From: Margaritifera margaritifera
Lineage: Eukaryota > Mollusca > Bivalvia > Unionida > Margaritiferidae
Reading direction: 5' to 3'
DNA: 64,000 nt
Assembly: GCA_029931535.1 (NCBI GenBank)
Contig: JAQPZY010001432.1
Span: 1,816,001 to 1,880,000, forward strand
The notes below the pieces were generated by a model. It was not told the origin of the DNA. It made no database searches and saw only the letters and a list, made by a program, of their open reading frames with translations. Positions 47,041 to 58,974 of the stretch are shown piece by piece; the stretch's first letter is position 1; every line of letters starts with the position of its first letter. The translations under genes were made by a program, and so were the position numbers.

Positions 47041-47628
47041 ATTCATCTTACATATAATATTGGTTATATTTATACTTGCAAATGTTATGCTAATTTTTCA
47101 AGACAACAGTCAGGCTTTTTGGAATCATTTAGCTTTGTATTGAATCAATTTTCTTCCATACTTTTCTTATGGAAGGATGCCTCAAAAATATGGCAGACAA
47201 AGATTTTAAAGGAAGTAGTTATGAAAGCTAATGAAATCAAATATAAGTATCTATTAGAGACCAAACTGTACAGTTACTATATAAACAGATTTTACTAGTA
47301 GCCTTGAATGAGACCATTTCTAAGGTAATATTTTGTCAGTAACAGAGGCATATTAAAGTTAGAAACTCATAACATATCCTGAAGTTGATGATTTTATGTT
47401 TTAATACTTTCTTTAACATGCAATTAATCTAAGTCTTACAAAAGTGACCCCCTCCTCCACCTCTGTTATCATATTCCTGGTCAATAATATTGTATATTGT
47501 TATTTTTATACACTGTAAATTTGTCACTATACATCATTAGTATGCATCTAGTCTTGCTGTTAGAAATAAAAATATAAAAATATCTAAATACAATATTATT
47601 TAAGTTTATCTAGTCTCTTAAACTGTAG

Positions 47629-47849
47629 TACCATTCATACTCGTTTATAAGCTGGGTCCAAATGCAAACAAAATAGACCCTGATCTGCCGTTGCATAATG
47701 CACCGACAGATCAGGGTCTATGATGTTTGTTCTACTTATTAGTCCTAACAAAATGCATAGACCCAGATCTGCCGGTGCATTATGCGACGGCAGATCTGGG
47801 TCTATGCATTTTGAAGTTGGTATCAGCTTATACACCAGTATAGACAGAA
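47629..47849 (+). mobile_element. PAL-MITE copy, full length
   Basis: 221 bp, TACCATTCATACTCGTTTAT to CCAGTATAGACAGAA. The right terminus is decayed. Confidence 0.93.
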
Positions 47850-49076
47850 AATCCTAAAGTTTGTGTATAATTCTTTAGTTTTACATTTTTTGAAACTTCA
47901 CCTTTAATTGGCACCATATAGCCATTATTGTGCTGATGTGCTGTTAAACACTAATACATACATAACCATACAAAAATGCGTAAAAAACATTAAATCATTA
48001 AATCTTGCTGCAATTCAATAAAAATTTACAGTAGTTAAAAATAATCAATTGTATGGTAACCTGATAAATATAATGAAATTACTTCAGAAACATGAGCAGC
48101 CGTATGAGTAATACATATGCATTCTATTTACTACTGTATTTGTCACAGTGCATGATTTACTACTGAGTGCAATCCAGGCAGTATGGCAATTGTTGTCTCA
48201 TAAAATTTGAGTGTCCACGCTCCGAAATGACATATATGGAGATTGACCCTTTATGAAATACAATTAATTCACCACAGTGGTCAAAGAATAATTATTTCTG
48301 ACTATCTCTTCCATTCCAATCCAACATTATCATGGTGTTTCATCCTATGACATTATGAAAATCCAATCTGCCTTTGCTTGATGACTTGTCCTTTTATGAC
48401 TCCCATGATGCTTTGCCTGAATTATGCCATTTGTTTCTCTGCACTTCATAGCCAGATTTATGAAGAAAATATGGTTTAAAACTCTCAGAATTACACGGGT
48501 GAATAATGCTAGACTATGTAAGTTGGGCTGCCTGTAAAGTATCCTACATAAAGCAGGCAGGGGAGCTGGATTTGTTAATGCTGTGGACAGTTTTATTGCT
48601 TCCTGAATTAATTGACTGTGAGTGAAAAATTCCTAAAAAAAACAACAAAGAAGGTACCAAATCATGATTTTCAGGCCTGACTGATGCTCTTTATGACAAA
48701 CATAAGCCTTTTCAAGAAGCCAGGGTAATATTGTCATTTCCATTGAATTTGAATGGAGTTTTAGCCTTAGGTCAAGTCTTATGTCAGGTTTATTCTCTTT
48801 CAACCAAACCAAAAAGGTCTGTTTAGTGTCAGTAGCTAATATGAGGACTTTTTAAAATTCAACTGCCAAAAAGCTTGAATCTGACCATGAATATACAAAA
48901 ATAATCATTCCTCATTAATCAGGGTGTATAAGGCTCTATTCTATGAGAGGCGATTATAGGATTGACACTAATTTAAAAATTCATCCCCAAAAAATTAACC
49001 ATATGTGTGACAATCACAATAGTTTTGAAGCCCTACATTTGTTTACTTTGTTGAACCTCCCCTATATTAAGAAAAT

Positions 49077-49296
49077 TACCGTATATACTTGCGTATAACC
49101 CAGGTCCAAATGCAACAACATAGACCCTGATCTGCCGTCCCATAATGCGCCAGCAGATCAGGGTCTACGTTGTTTGTTCTACTAATTAGTCCTTCCAAAC
49201 TGCATAGACCCAGATGTACCAGCGCATAATGTGATGGAAGATCTGGGTCTATGCAGTTTGCACTTGGTATCGGATTATGTGAGAGTATATACAGTA
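49077..49296 (+). mobile_element. PAL-MITE copy, full length
   Basis: 220 bp, TACCGTATATACTTGCGTAT to GAGAGTATATACAGTA. Confidence 0.94.
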
Positions 49297-50814
49297 CTCC
49301 TTTTTTTCAAATGGAGGGGGGAATTTTTCTCTCTCAGTTTTAGATTAGATTCTAGCATGATTGTGGGATTCATGCTAATTTCTCAAAAATTGCACCAAAC
49401 AATATACAGTGAATACATGAAAATCCTGCAACATATTTGCAAGCCCTGCCTTTATTTTTGCGTTAAATCCCTCCTGTATTTAGAAAATTCCCCACATTTT
49501 TATCAAATGAATGGGGAAATTCTCCCCTACATTTTTGGTTGTAGTAAATACCCCGAGCAATCAGACAGAATGGTCATTTAGATTCTTTAATCTTGAATTC
49601 ATAATTCAAATCATCAGATGCCACTAACTATTCAATGATTAGCATCAACTTTTTCAAATTGTATCAAGGGCACTAAAAGGTTTACATTACTGGCACATCA
49701 GGGTTTATACTGGTCATCCTACTTTTTCATTTCAGAATAATAGCACTGTTCTACTGGCACATTATGTAATGTCTGATCTTCAGTGACCACTGCCTCACAC
49801 TTCCAGTGCTCATGAGGCCATAGATACCATCATAGTGAAAGTACAGAATCTCCCAACAAAAATTTCCATGATGCACAGTGCCTATATGAAGCTACTGACC
49901 AATCACTGCAGTTCAGGGAAAAGTTTCCAATTTAGCCATTATTGGAATGACATCACTGTTTTGTGAATGATGTCCCTGACTAACCAATTGGGAGACACAG
50001 AATTTACTAGTTACCAGCCTATGAAATTGGCTTGCCAATTTAGGCTGGGGACCAGCGAATGTCAGATCTGGGTCTATACAATCGGAATGCCTTATAGCTT
50101 TTCTACCAAAATCCACCTTGGAAATACTGTGATGGAGTGAGACAGTACAAAAAGGGGGAAATCAACAGAAAATGGTGCCTAATTGTCACATGCTGATGTA
50201 TGCCAGGCAACATAGAACCATGTCAAAAGCATTAAGATTATGGAATTATCTGCACAAGTTCAGTAAAAGAAAGATCTCCAGTAAGTTCATACTAGAAAAA
50301 AGACAAACAACAAAACAACCAAAAACTGGGAATGTTCTGGCCAAGACAAATTCATCTCAATCAAAAATTTGCCATAATAGTGTGTGATGTACACATGATG
50401 TCACTTGGTAAATAAGATACATGTATGTGCAATGGTGGCTACAATACTATTTCTATGATGCTTTTCTGATCACTTGCAGAATGGCCCAAGCATGTTCCAA
50501 CTGGGGTCTAGACTGTTCTTAACTGGGTGTGTGTTATATACAGCTAAATACTGCAAGCGAAGTTGACAAACTTGGATCCAGTCTCATGAAATAATGGTGA
50601 TGGAGGAATTCATTGATAAATGGTTCACGCTCTTACTTTAGGAAAAAACATGCTGCTATAGGTATGACTAGAAATTTCTCAATATGACACAGTCGCTCCC
50701 ACCAATATAATGCAATCTGAGGGCAGTTTAACACAGTGGCCATAACTCTGTACAATTTTGTTAGCGCGGACCACCCAACCTACTTCAGCTTTCATTATTA
50801 TGCAATGGAAAGCA

Positions 50815-51310
50815 GTGAACCACCATAGCTCCTCACCAACAACATACAACTAGGCCCCATATTCTCAAAATTTATTAAGCATGGAACTCGTATCATAGGT
50901 TGAGTCTCGCAATATGTATTGATATATGTTATAGGTGTATCATTTCACCCGCACCCTTTTGGTCACAAGTCTGACACTCTAACCTATGAGCAACCATGGC
51001 TCCTGACCAAACAGTGTACAACCAGGACCCACAACTAGGCTCCGTATTCTCAAAATACCACCACCATGGCTCCTCACCAACAGCATACAACTAGACCTCA
51101 TATTCTCAAAATTTATTGATCATGGAACTCATATCATAGGTTGTGTCTCGCAATATGTATCAATACATAATACAGGCATATCGTTTCACCCCTAGGATTC
51201 AGACCTGCATCCTTTTAGTCATGAGTCTGACACACTAACCAGTGAGCCACCAAACAGCTTACAACCAGGCCTTGCAACTAGGTTCTGTACTCACAAAACT
51301 TTTTGAGCAT
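50815..51310 (-). repeat. About 240-bp tandem duplication carrying SINE heads
   Basis: CACCATAGCTCCTCACCAAC (50820) and CACCATGGCTCCTCACCAAC (about 51062) start two parallel units. Both contain TATTCTCAAAATTTATT, CATGGAACTC, GTCTCGCAATATGTAT and a complement of the family-1 SINE head (CCTTTTGGTCACAAGTCTGA; CCTTTTAGTCATGAGTCTGA). A third partial start is at about 51285. Confidence 0.75.
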
Positions 51311-51554
51311 GAAACTCAAGCTCAAAACCCCCAAAATTAGATACTGAACTTGGAGTGCATCCATGTCATTGAGATTAAGCATTCGAGCAGTGGGACTCAA
51401 GTTAAGAAATTTCAAACATTTCTTGGATTCTTACATTATTCTAATCAAAATTAGAGAATGTCAAACCTTTCCGATTTTGACCTTGAATTTGACCTCAAGC
51501 TTGAGTTTTAGATTATGCTCAGAAAGTTTCAATACTATTCAGCCAGGCCTCTCT

Positions 51555-51825
51555 GTCATGAAATGTGACTCGGCATTTTGAATAAGAAATGTTACTCAAG
51601 ACTTTAAAATATTACTCAAAATTGACATATTCAGTCTTTTGATTGGTGAGAATATTTTCGAGTAAGATTTTGGAGTTGGGTAAAATTTTATAAGGGAAGG
51701 GCCAGATTTGTCAGAACAATATGCAATGGACAATCCGTATCAATGCTGTTTGTTTTATTTATAATTTGATGACAAAAACACTGACCATGATCTGCTGATA
51801 CATTATGTGACAGCAGATCCAAATC
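51555..51825 (+). repeat. Dispersed repeat, pairs with 54430-54655
   Basis: TCTTTTGATTGGTGAGAATA, GAGTAAGATTTTGGAGTTGG and TAAAATTTTATAAGGG match the second locus in order. The end (CATGATCTGCTGATACATTA) also holds a decayed PAL-MITE palindrome directly before the next intact copy. Confidence 0.65.
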
Positions 51826-52046
51826 TACTGTATACACTCGCGTATAAGCCGGGTACAAATGCAAACAACATAGACCCTGAACTGCCATCGCATAATGCGC
51901 TGGCAGATCAGGGTCTATGTTGTTTGTTCTACTGATTAGTCCTTACAAACTGCATAGACCCAGATCTGCTGGCGCATTATGCGATGGGAGATCTGGGTCT
52001 ATGCAGTTTGCAGTTGGTATTAGCTTATATGCGTGTACATACGGTA
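51826..52046 (+). mobile_element. PAL-MITE copy, full length
   Basis: 221 bp, TACTGTATACACTCGCGTAT to GCGTGTACATACGGTA. Confidence 0.95.
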
Positions 52047-52489
52047 TGCTGTTTGTAGCTGGTGTGCATACACATACAAAAAGTAGTTCCTGCAGCAATA
52101 ATCATGATGTACCTCAGCATCAGTTAACTTAAAGAGAACATTTATGGACCACCTACACCCTCCAGTGGGAAGGGAGATAAATATGACAGTGATTTAGAAG
52201 ATACAGGTGTAATAGCCATAAAACGGATATAATCCCTTGATACTAGCACAGCTTGATAAAAAAAATACTCCAAAGCAACTGAGCAGATGCCTGTATGTAC
52301 CAATAAAATGGGATCAAGTCAGATTATCCTTCATGCAAGTCCTATTGTGTTGTTGCGTTACATGTTATGTGAGCATGAAATAAGAAAGGGAACTGCAATG
52401 CAAATAGTATCATATACAGTGAAACTATAGAAAATTGACTGGGACAGTAAATACATGTAGACAAGAACTGTTATTTTCCACACAGTAAA

Positions 52490-53275
52490 AATGTATATTC
52501 AGAACCAATTAAAAGGTTAGGCCCAATGTTCTCACACAGAAAAGATTATACTCAAAACCAAACAATAAGTTAGACCCAATGTTCTCACACAGAAAAACGT
52601 CATATTCAGAACCAAACAAAAGGTTAGGCCCAATGTTCTCATGCAGAAAAAGATCAGAACCAACAAAAAGGTGAGGCCCAATGTTCTCACACAGAATTCA
52701 AAACCAAATAAAAGGTTAGGCCCAATGTTCTCATACTGAAAAAGATTATATCCAGAACCAAATATAAGGTTAGGCCCAATGTTCTCACACAGAAAAAGAT
52801 TATATTCAGAACCAAATAAAAGGCTGGGCAAAATGTTCTCACACAGAAAAAGATTATATCCAGAACCAAAAATAAGGTTAGGCCCAATGTTCTCACACAG
52901 AAAAAGATTATATTCAGAACCAAATAAAAGGCTGGGCCCAATGTTCTCTCACAGAAAAAGATTATATCCAGAACCAAATATAAGGTTAGGCCCAATGTTC
53001 TCACACAAAAAAAATTTATATTCAGAACCAAACAAAAGGCTGGGCCCAATGATCTCAAATAGAAAAAAAAGCAACAAATAAAAGATTAGGCCCAATGTTC
53101 TCACACAGAAAAAGATTATATTCAGAACCAAATAAAAGGCTGGGCAAAATGTTCTCACACAGAAAAAGATTATATTCAGAACCAAATAAAAGGCTGGGCA
53201 CAATGTTCTCACACAGAAAAAGATTATATTCAGAACCAAATAAAAGGTTCGGCCCAATGTTCTCGCACATTTTTC
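52490..53275. repeat. 54-bp minisatellite, about 14 copies
   Basis: The unit is CCCAATGTTCTCACACAGAA then AAAGATTATATTCAGAACCAAATAAAAGGTTAGG. Two unit types alternate in the middle part: TTCAGAACC with AAAAGGCTGGG, and TCCAGAACC with ATAAGGTTAGG. This gives a 108-bp dimer. Open frames of 18-residue repeats (MFSHRKRLYSEPNKRLGP on plus, LLFGSEYNLFLCENIGPN on minus) follow from the length being a multiple of 3. Confidence 0.96.
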
Positions 53276-53631
53276 AGCACACAACTCAAAGCTCAATGTC
53301 AGAATATTTTGACACGTATGACTTGACTCAACTTTGGTTCCTATCCTTGCATGGAAAATTTGGATGAAATTTATGCATTCCAAGTATCATATCTGATCAA
53401 GGAAATTTCAACTTAATCTTCTTGTTAAAAGTTTGGAAGCACAGATTCTGTAGGTAATGAAAGATGGTTTCTTTTGTAAGGGGAATTTCCAGTATAATTA
53501 TATCTTCATAACAAGAAAGGAATAGGTTATTATTTTACAAAACAGAGACAAGTACATGTGTTTGCACCTGAAAATTTTAAAAAATACACCAAGAATATGG
53601 AGAATAAAATGTAAAAGACATAAATAGTAAT

Positions 53632-53768
53632 ATGACTTTCCTAGATTTAAAAATGCCAATGATTCACACTTTCCTAGATTTAAAAATGCCAATGATTCAC
53701 ACTTTCCTAGATTTAAAAATGCCAATGATTCACACTTTCCTAGATTTAAAAATGCCAATGATTCACAG
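53632..53768. repeat. 33-bp minisatellite, 4 perfect copies
   Basis: ACTTTCCTAGATTTAAAAAT then GCCAATGATTCAC, four times with no visible differences: a recent expansion. Confidence 0.96.
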
Positions 53769-53936
53769 TCTGAAAAAAAATACAGAGATTTCACAATCTT
53801 TATGTGTATTTTATCAAGGTTAATACCATTTCTATGCATGGAATGTTATTTGTCTTTCCTTACATTGTATAGTAATACTAAACAGGAGTAACTTGACTAT
53901 TACACATTTGTCTAGTCAAAATGAATTTCATATATA

Positions 53937-54072
<136 letters not shown>

Positions 54073-54275
54073 TTACAAATATATACCAAAGAGAGTGGAA
54101 CAGAATTTTAAAATACAAAAAAATAATATTGTCATACAGGTTAGAGAAGTTTTAATTCGTACTCTACGGAGATATATTTCTTTTTTTTTCTTTCTGACAG
54201 CTTGATATTACAAGCTCTTAATATGGGACCTATCTGACTTGGATTTGTATGTCTCAGGGTGGTCAAGCCACAAAG

Positions 54276-54361
54276 TACCGTATATCCTCATGTATAGCCC
54301 TCATCACACTGCAAAAAGTGTAGATCCAGATTTGCCATTGCTTAATGTACCAGCAGATAAG
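54276..54361 (-). mobile_element. PAL-MITE fragment (left end)
   Basis: TACCGTATATCCTCATGTAT followed by a decayed palindrome 2 (GTAGATCCAGATTTGCCATT). Confidence 0.75.
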
Positions 54362-54429
54362 TGTGTATTATATTTATTGTACTTAGAATTTAAAACAAAC
54401 TGTACACCTTAGTCCCTCTATCATAAAAC

Positions 54430-54655
54430 TTTACTCAGCATTTTGAGTAACAAATGTTACTCCAAGCATGGAAAACATATTCAAAATATGCAAATATTAC
54501 TCCAGGCATGGGAAACAAAAATGTACAAATGCAGCCTTTTGATCAGTCAGAATATTTTGTTTGTGAGATTTGGAGTCGAGTTAAGTTTTATGATGGGGTG
54601 GCTGTGTCAGTATATTATACAATGGTAGATCTGACTCTAAGACTGTTTGCTGTTT
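54430..54655 (+). repeat. Dispersed repeat, pairs with 51555-51825
   Basis: TTTTGATCAGTCAGAATATT, GTGAGATTTGGAGTCGAGTT and AAGTTTTATGATGGGG parallel the other locus. It ends in a possible PAL-MITE relic (GGTAGATCTGACTCTAAG...AAATATGGTA). Confidence 0.62.
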
Positions 54656-55387
54656 GATGAATGTATAAATATGGTAACTATTTGTTTAAACATTTGTTTA
54701 CTTTCTTGCACTTTATCCAGATTAGAATTAGGATTAGAAATTAAGATATGCAAACTGTCACTAGAGAAAAATAGTTTATTTTTATGTTTGTGGATGCTAA
54801 GAGGATTACACCAATGACTGAATGTGTATGTCACATGTCAAGGCCATAAAACTCAGTGTTTATCTACAGTCACATGTGTGGTCTGAAAATACCTGGACAA
54901 CACCTGGCAAATAAATCATAATTTCTTTTCATAGGGCACAGCATAGATACCTCTTTCAAACCTAGGGGAAAATTACAAATTCCAATTCTACAAGTCATAG
55001 TGTAAATCAAATTTTACAAGGTTTAATTCTGTAATTAACATTACAAAAGTGAATTTTAAAAAAGTTGTGCAAAACTACTGGCTGTCTTACTCAGACAGCC
55101 TCTGGATCCGCCACTGAAATAGATCTGTCAAATATCTTTTGCAGAAATGGAAAACTTTATCCTATATACTGTTGGTATTCATCTTTGTATCAAATTGTAT
55201 ACAAATCCATTCAGTATTTCATACATTACTGAGGGAAATAAAAGGGCTTTGGATGGATAGGTGGAAAAAACAGACTGACATATAAACAGACAGAGATTTG
55301 AAGAAAGTAGAAAGGAGATTTTGGGTTTGAGCATCAATAGAATCAACAGTTCCCATTAAAGAAAGCAAGGTTAGATGACAAGCTACC

Positions 55388-55780
55388 AGGAAACAGCTGT
55401 GGTGGCTCAGTGGTTAGTGTGTAGGACTTGTGACCAAAAGGGTGCAGGTTAGAATCCTTCCATTGGATCAGCCTGGATTGGTCACCATGGTCTGTCCCTG
55501 GGCAACACACTTTACTCTAAGTACCTTACCACTAAATTATATACCGTATATACTCGCGTATAAGCTAATACCAACTGCAAACTGCATAGACCCAGATCTG
55601 CCATCGCATAATGCGCTGGCAGATCTGGGTCTATCCAGTTTGTAAGGAGTAATCAGTAGAACAAACAACATAGACCCTGATCTGCCAATGCATTATGCTG
55701 TTTGCATTTGAACCTGGCTTAAATGCAAGTACAGATGGTAGTTGTGTTTCTGTGCTGTAAAACACCAAAAAAAACCAAAA
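55388..55780 (+). mobile_element. tRNA-derived SINE (family 1), split by a PAL-MITE
   Basis: The head is GTGGCTCAGTGGTTAGTGTG, with B-box region GGGTGCAGGTTAGAATCC and body CACCATGGTCTGTCCCTGGG to CCACTAAATTATA at 55541. After the MITE it resumes at 55741 with GTTGTGTTTCTGTGCTGTAA and ends ACACCAAAAAAAACC. The intact SINE at 61833 shows the same order without the insertion. Confidence 0.9.
55542..55740 (-). mobile_element. PAL-MITE copy inserted in a SINE, with a partly deleted palindrome
   Basis: TACCGTATATACTCGCGTAT to GTACAGATGGTA, 199 bp. The right stem of palindrome 1 is lost (CAATGCATTATG runs straight into CTGTTTGCATTTG). It is bounded by TA on both sides within SINE sequence. Confidence 0.95.
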
Positions 55781-55818
55781 TCTGGTTTTTAATGACACCC
55801 CTGACAAAAGATATGGTA

Positions 55819-55841
55819 GGGGGTGGGGGTGGGGATCAGGG
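55819..55841 (+). other. Potential G-quadruplex motif
   Basis: Four G runs (5, 5, 4 and 3 G) with 1-, 1- and 4-base loops on the plus strand. It is the template strand of STPG2, 35-57 bp into intron B-C. Confidence 0.7.
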
Positions 55842-55875
55842 CACATGAAGTTTTATATAAAATTAAAAATTATAC

Positions 55876-56035
55876 CTGGGACTTTCTTGACTCCAGATTC
55901 TGGCTGAAAACGTAGAGATGTTTGTCCAAATGGACTGCGTTTCAATCCCGTGATTCTCTTTGTGATATCAAGAGCATTCCTTGGATCGTTGTATGATCCA
56001 GGTGCCGGGGTGATAGACTTTGTTGGTGCAAACCT
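55876..56035 (-). CDS. STPG2: STPG2 exon B, internal exon
   Basis: This exon is 160 bp (53 codons plus one base), with acceptor TTTTAG and donor GTATAA. It enters in phase 0 and leaves in phase 1. It reads RFAPTKSITPAPGSYNDP, with a PAPGSY repeat motif at residues 10-15. The second recurring STPG element, SPFGQTSLRF, follows at residues 34-43. The exon ends VP plus the first base of a glycine codon, so the next PG motif is split by the intron. It is 675 bp downstream of exon A and in frame with it; the joined text FLSQSK-RFAP matches my recollection of vertebrate STPG2. The donor GTATAA is weaker than consensus. A G-rich tract on the plus strand lies 35-57 bp into the following intron. Confidence 0.88.
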
Positions 56036-56710
56036 CTAAAAGACAAAAAGAAAAATAATCTTTGTAAATGTATAACAGCATGTAGATACATTTACCATTT
56101 AATTTAATCTTCATTCATTCACTTACTGTTGAAGTTGGTCAATATATATGTTTAAATGTGATCTGCATGATATTTAGGTTACAGAATTAAGCAAAACCAT
56201 CAATGTATATTTGTATATGCCAATATGGACTGATTATGAGATTAACTCAAAATCTTTATCAATGGTTCTCTTCGAATCTAGGCTGCATAAATGTGTGGGA
56301 CCATATTTGTTTCAATGTTCCTAATTATAATTCATAATGACTTTTTATCAAACACAGTGCACCAACACATTGTATTCTTCACTGAAGGCTTAATGCTACC
56401 TTGATGCACATAGTGCACCAATACATTGTATTCTTCACTGAAGGCTTACTGCTACCTTGATGCACATAGGTAAAATATGAATGACAAGTATTTCTGAGGT
56501 GCAGGTAATTTTTGCAGATTTGTACACATCAATACCATCAATTAAAAGTAAACAAGTCCATAATTACATGCATTATCATACATACTTACCATTTCCCTTT
56601 AATCATAAAAAAATTAATACTTAAAAATGTAATCACCGATCTTTACTGCAATTCTTTTTAAAAAATGTACAGATGTAAAAGAAAATAACAGTACAATTTC
56701 AAAAACTTAC
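56036..56710 (-). other. STPG2: STPG2 intron A-B
   Basis: Short 675-bp intron, GT...AG. It contains a tandem duplication at about 56352-56467 (56-bp unit, twice, near identical) and otherwise only AT-rich sequence with nothing recognisable. Confidence 0.8.
56352..56467. repeat. 56-bp tandem duplication
   Basis: Two units of AGTGCACCAACACATTGTAT...CTACCTTGATGCACATAG in intron A-B, differing at a few bases. Confidence 0.93.
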
Positions 56711-56824
56711 CTTGGACTGTGACAAAAAAGGCGGATGCTCAACTTCCATGCCATCTGCACTGACTTTGGGTTGTTGGGGGTCAAAAGTACTTTTGATATC
56801 ATATTTGCCTGGTCCTGGTATAGC
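56711..56824 (-). CDS. STPG2: STPG2 exon A (sperm-tail PG-rich repeat protein), internal exon
   Basis: This is the most upstream exon of the gene that I can see. It is 114 bp, 38 codons, phase 0 at both ends. The acceptor is TTTCAG just above 56824 and the donor GTAAGT lies just below 56711. The peptide starts AIPGPGKYDIKSTF, with the diagnostic PGPGxY motif at residues 3-8, and ends FLSQSK, which continues into RFAP at the next exon. STPG proteins are associated with sperm flagella and ciliary axonemes; their PG repeats are thought to bind along microtubule structures. From memory, the PGPGKY-to-SITPAPG stretch across exons A and B is well conserved in vertebrate STPG2. Exons upstream, which would hold the start codon and earlier repeats, were not recognised between 56825 and 64000. 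STPG1 or another PG-repeat protein is the main alternative. Confidence 0.88.
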
Positions 56825-56858
56825 CTGAAATTAATAAAATCTAAACAATAAGCATGAT

Positions 56859-56950
56859 ACAGTAATCCCTCATTATAAAGCCCCTCAGTATAAAGCTACT
56901 ACTCATTTAATGTGGGTAAGGTCATGGACCCCATGAAATAATGTCTAAAT
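56859..56950. mobile_element. MITE2 fragment (left end)
   Basis: TACAGTAATCCCTCATTATA, then AGTATAAAGCTACTACTC and GGTCATGGACCCCATGAAAT; the right half is absent. Confidence 0.75.
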
Positions 56951-56990
56951 TGAGCTACATTATTGCTACCTAATTTAATGGACTTTAATT

Positions 56991-57211
56991 TACCATATAT
57001 ACTCGCGTATAAATCAAGTCCAAATGCAAACAACACAGACCCTGATCAGCCGTCACATAATGTACTCTCAGATCAGGGTCTATGTTGTTTGTTTTACTGA
57101 TTAGTCCTTACAAACTGCATAGACCAAGATCTGCCGGCGCATTATGTGACGGCAGATCTGGGTATATGCAGTTTGCAGTTGGTATCGGCTTATACGCAAG
57201 TATATACAGTA
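56991..57211 (+). mobile_element. PAL-MITE copy, full length
   Basis: 221 bp, TACCATATATACTCGCGTAT to GCAAGTATATACAGTA, 166 bp upstream of STPG2 exon A. Confidence 0.95.
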
Positions 57212-57950
57212 GTTGTTTGTTGTTGAAACCAACTATAATGTGGTCTTATATGATTAAATACTCCATTTTTGTGGGTTTTTCTTTTACAAAATACACAGAT
57301 ATGACACAGCTGAATGTTTGAAAAGTTTATAATATGGGACACTTCTATGGCTCACAGTGTTTTAAAACAGAAACACTGCATTTAACTCAGTTTGCTTTTC
57401 ATCTTGATGAAATAAAGGACTTTCAACCAAACAGGTAGAAAACTACAGTAACAGTTGACATTAATTCTGATGTAAATCTTTCCTAACTACCTGACAAATT
57501 TTGGCACTAAAAAGGCAAAAATTCAAAAAGTTTTTCTCAAAACTCAAACATGCTGTGCTTTCTGAGCAAACTGGTCTGATGAATTCTAATAAGCATTAGT
57601 GCTATTTTGATTACACAAAGTCTTTTTTGAGCCTTTGTTTTAATCGCAACTCTCAAACTTAATGAAAGATGCTACTTCAGGCTTTCCTTTCGCATCCTTT
57701 ACAAAGGAAACAGTTGTCATTATTTGCAACTGTGCGGAACTTAATCCACTTGAGTTAGCTTCAGTGTGTATGTTTGATGAATCAAGGCAAACAAGCAGGT
57801 ATTAACCCCCTGAATAAACATTTATATCCAATACTAAACACCTGGTTCACACAAAAGCACTGCATAGCTACCACTGATGCAAGTCTGAATAAAAAAAATG
57901 AAGAAAAAAAATGCCCTCCCCACCACCTTGCCTCTCATCCAATTTTAGGT
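57212..57950. other. No gene seen
   Basis: AT-rich sequence where an upstream STPG2 exon might be expected; none recognised on the minus strand. Confidence 0.45.
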
Positions 57951-57954
57951 TGCT

Positions 57955-58110
57955 GCAGTGGCTCAGTGGTCAGTGTGCCAACCTTACAATCAGGAGGCTG
58001 AAGGTTCAAATCCTGCCCAAACCAGCCAGGGTCAGCTTCCATGGTGTCTCTGGTAAGACCTTCTACTTGTGTTGTTTCAGCATTAAACAGTCTTTTATGT
58101 GCTGATGTGC
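57955..58110 (+). mobile_element. tRNA-derived SINE (family 1-like)
   Basis: The head is GCAGTGGCTCAGTGGTCAGT, with B box GAAGGTTCAAATCCTGCC and then GGTCAGCTTCCATGGTGTCT. The tail differs from the other copies (GTGTTGTTTCAGCATTAAAC), so it may be a related family. Confidence 0.8.
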
Positions 58111-58753
58111 TCTTGAGCTCCAACCAATCAATCTCATCTTCTAGCTGATCTCTATTGAGTTCTTCAGTAAACCAACACATGCTGAGCAATTTATATATTG
58201 CAAAGAAGGGGTTGCAGGTAGGATTATTGTTTTGCATCAAATGACTTTAAAGCTTCTGAACAAATGGAATGTATATTTTACAGACCAATCTCTGCATTCT
58301 ATGGGTCTACACAGATCTGGGCCCAATTTCTCTAACATAAGTCTGAAAGTTAAGTATTGACAAATGAAATTTGACTGGCCTATTTTAAGTCAGACTTAAA
58401 TTTCATCCAATCAGATCACTAGATTCTAGACATAAATTTAAGTTTAGACATAGTTTTTTTTGGGTGAAATCCAGGCTTGATGATATATCCAGGTTTTGAC
58501 AAAATGTAAATATTTCTGTAAATAAAGCATAGAATATTTGGAAAATGGTGAGCAGGTGCTTTACATTTGTATCAACTGCAAAAATAGCACTGCTTATGCA
58601 TATGCAAGCATGTACTTCAGTCAGAGTCATTCAAATGTTGCAGGTATGAGACAAGGTATTATTCTTATATGTATATTATTATACTTATTTAGTACATATT
58701 TTTATGACAACCAATTTTGTAACGAAAGTTAACAGGAATAATTGCATTCAGCC

Positions 58754-58974
58754 TACCTTATATACTCGTGTATAATCCGATACCAACTGCAAACTGCATA
58801 GACCCAGATCTGCCATCACATAATGCGCCAGTAGATCTGGGTCTATGCAGTCTGTAAGGACTAACCAGTAGAACAAACAACACAGACCCTGATCTGCCGG
58901 CGCATTATGCGACCGCTGATCAGTGTCTATGTTGTTTGCATTTGGATCTAGATTATACGAAAGTATATACAGTA
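58754..58974 (-). mobile_element. PAL-MITE copy, full length
   Basis: 221 bp, TACCTTATATACTCGTGTAT to GAAAGTATATACAGTA. Confidence 0.94.

Noticed and set aside
46906..47298. 130-codon plus-strand frame
   Set aside because: Begins inside a degenerate tandem repeat, has no recognisable domain, and its composition equals the AT-rich background.
52687..53383. Minus-strand frames with FLCENIGP repeats
   Set aside because: Translation of the 54-bp minisatellite; several frames open on both strands.
55388..55541. Possible tRNA genes from A- and B-box matches (also 57955, 61833, 35905, 30334)
   Set aside because: The tRNA-like heads do not complete a cloverleaf with acceptor stem and are followed by shared SINE bodies and tails.
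57082..57321. Conserved small protein MLFVLLISPYKLHRPRSA
   Set aside because: It is the translation of PAL-MITE spacer and palindrome, and every copy with an open frame shows it.
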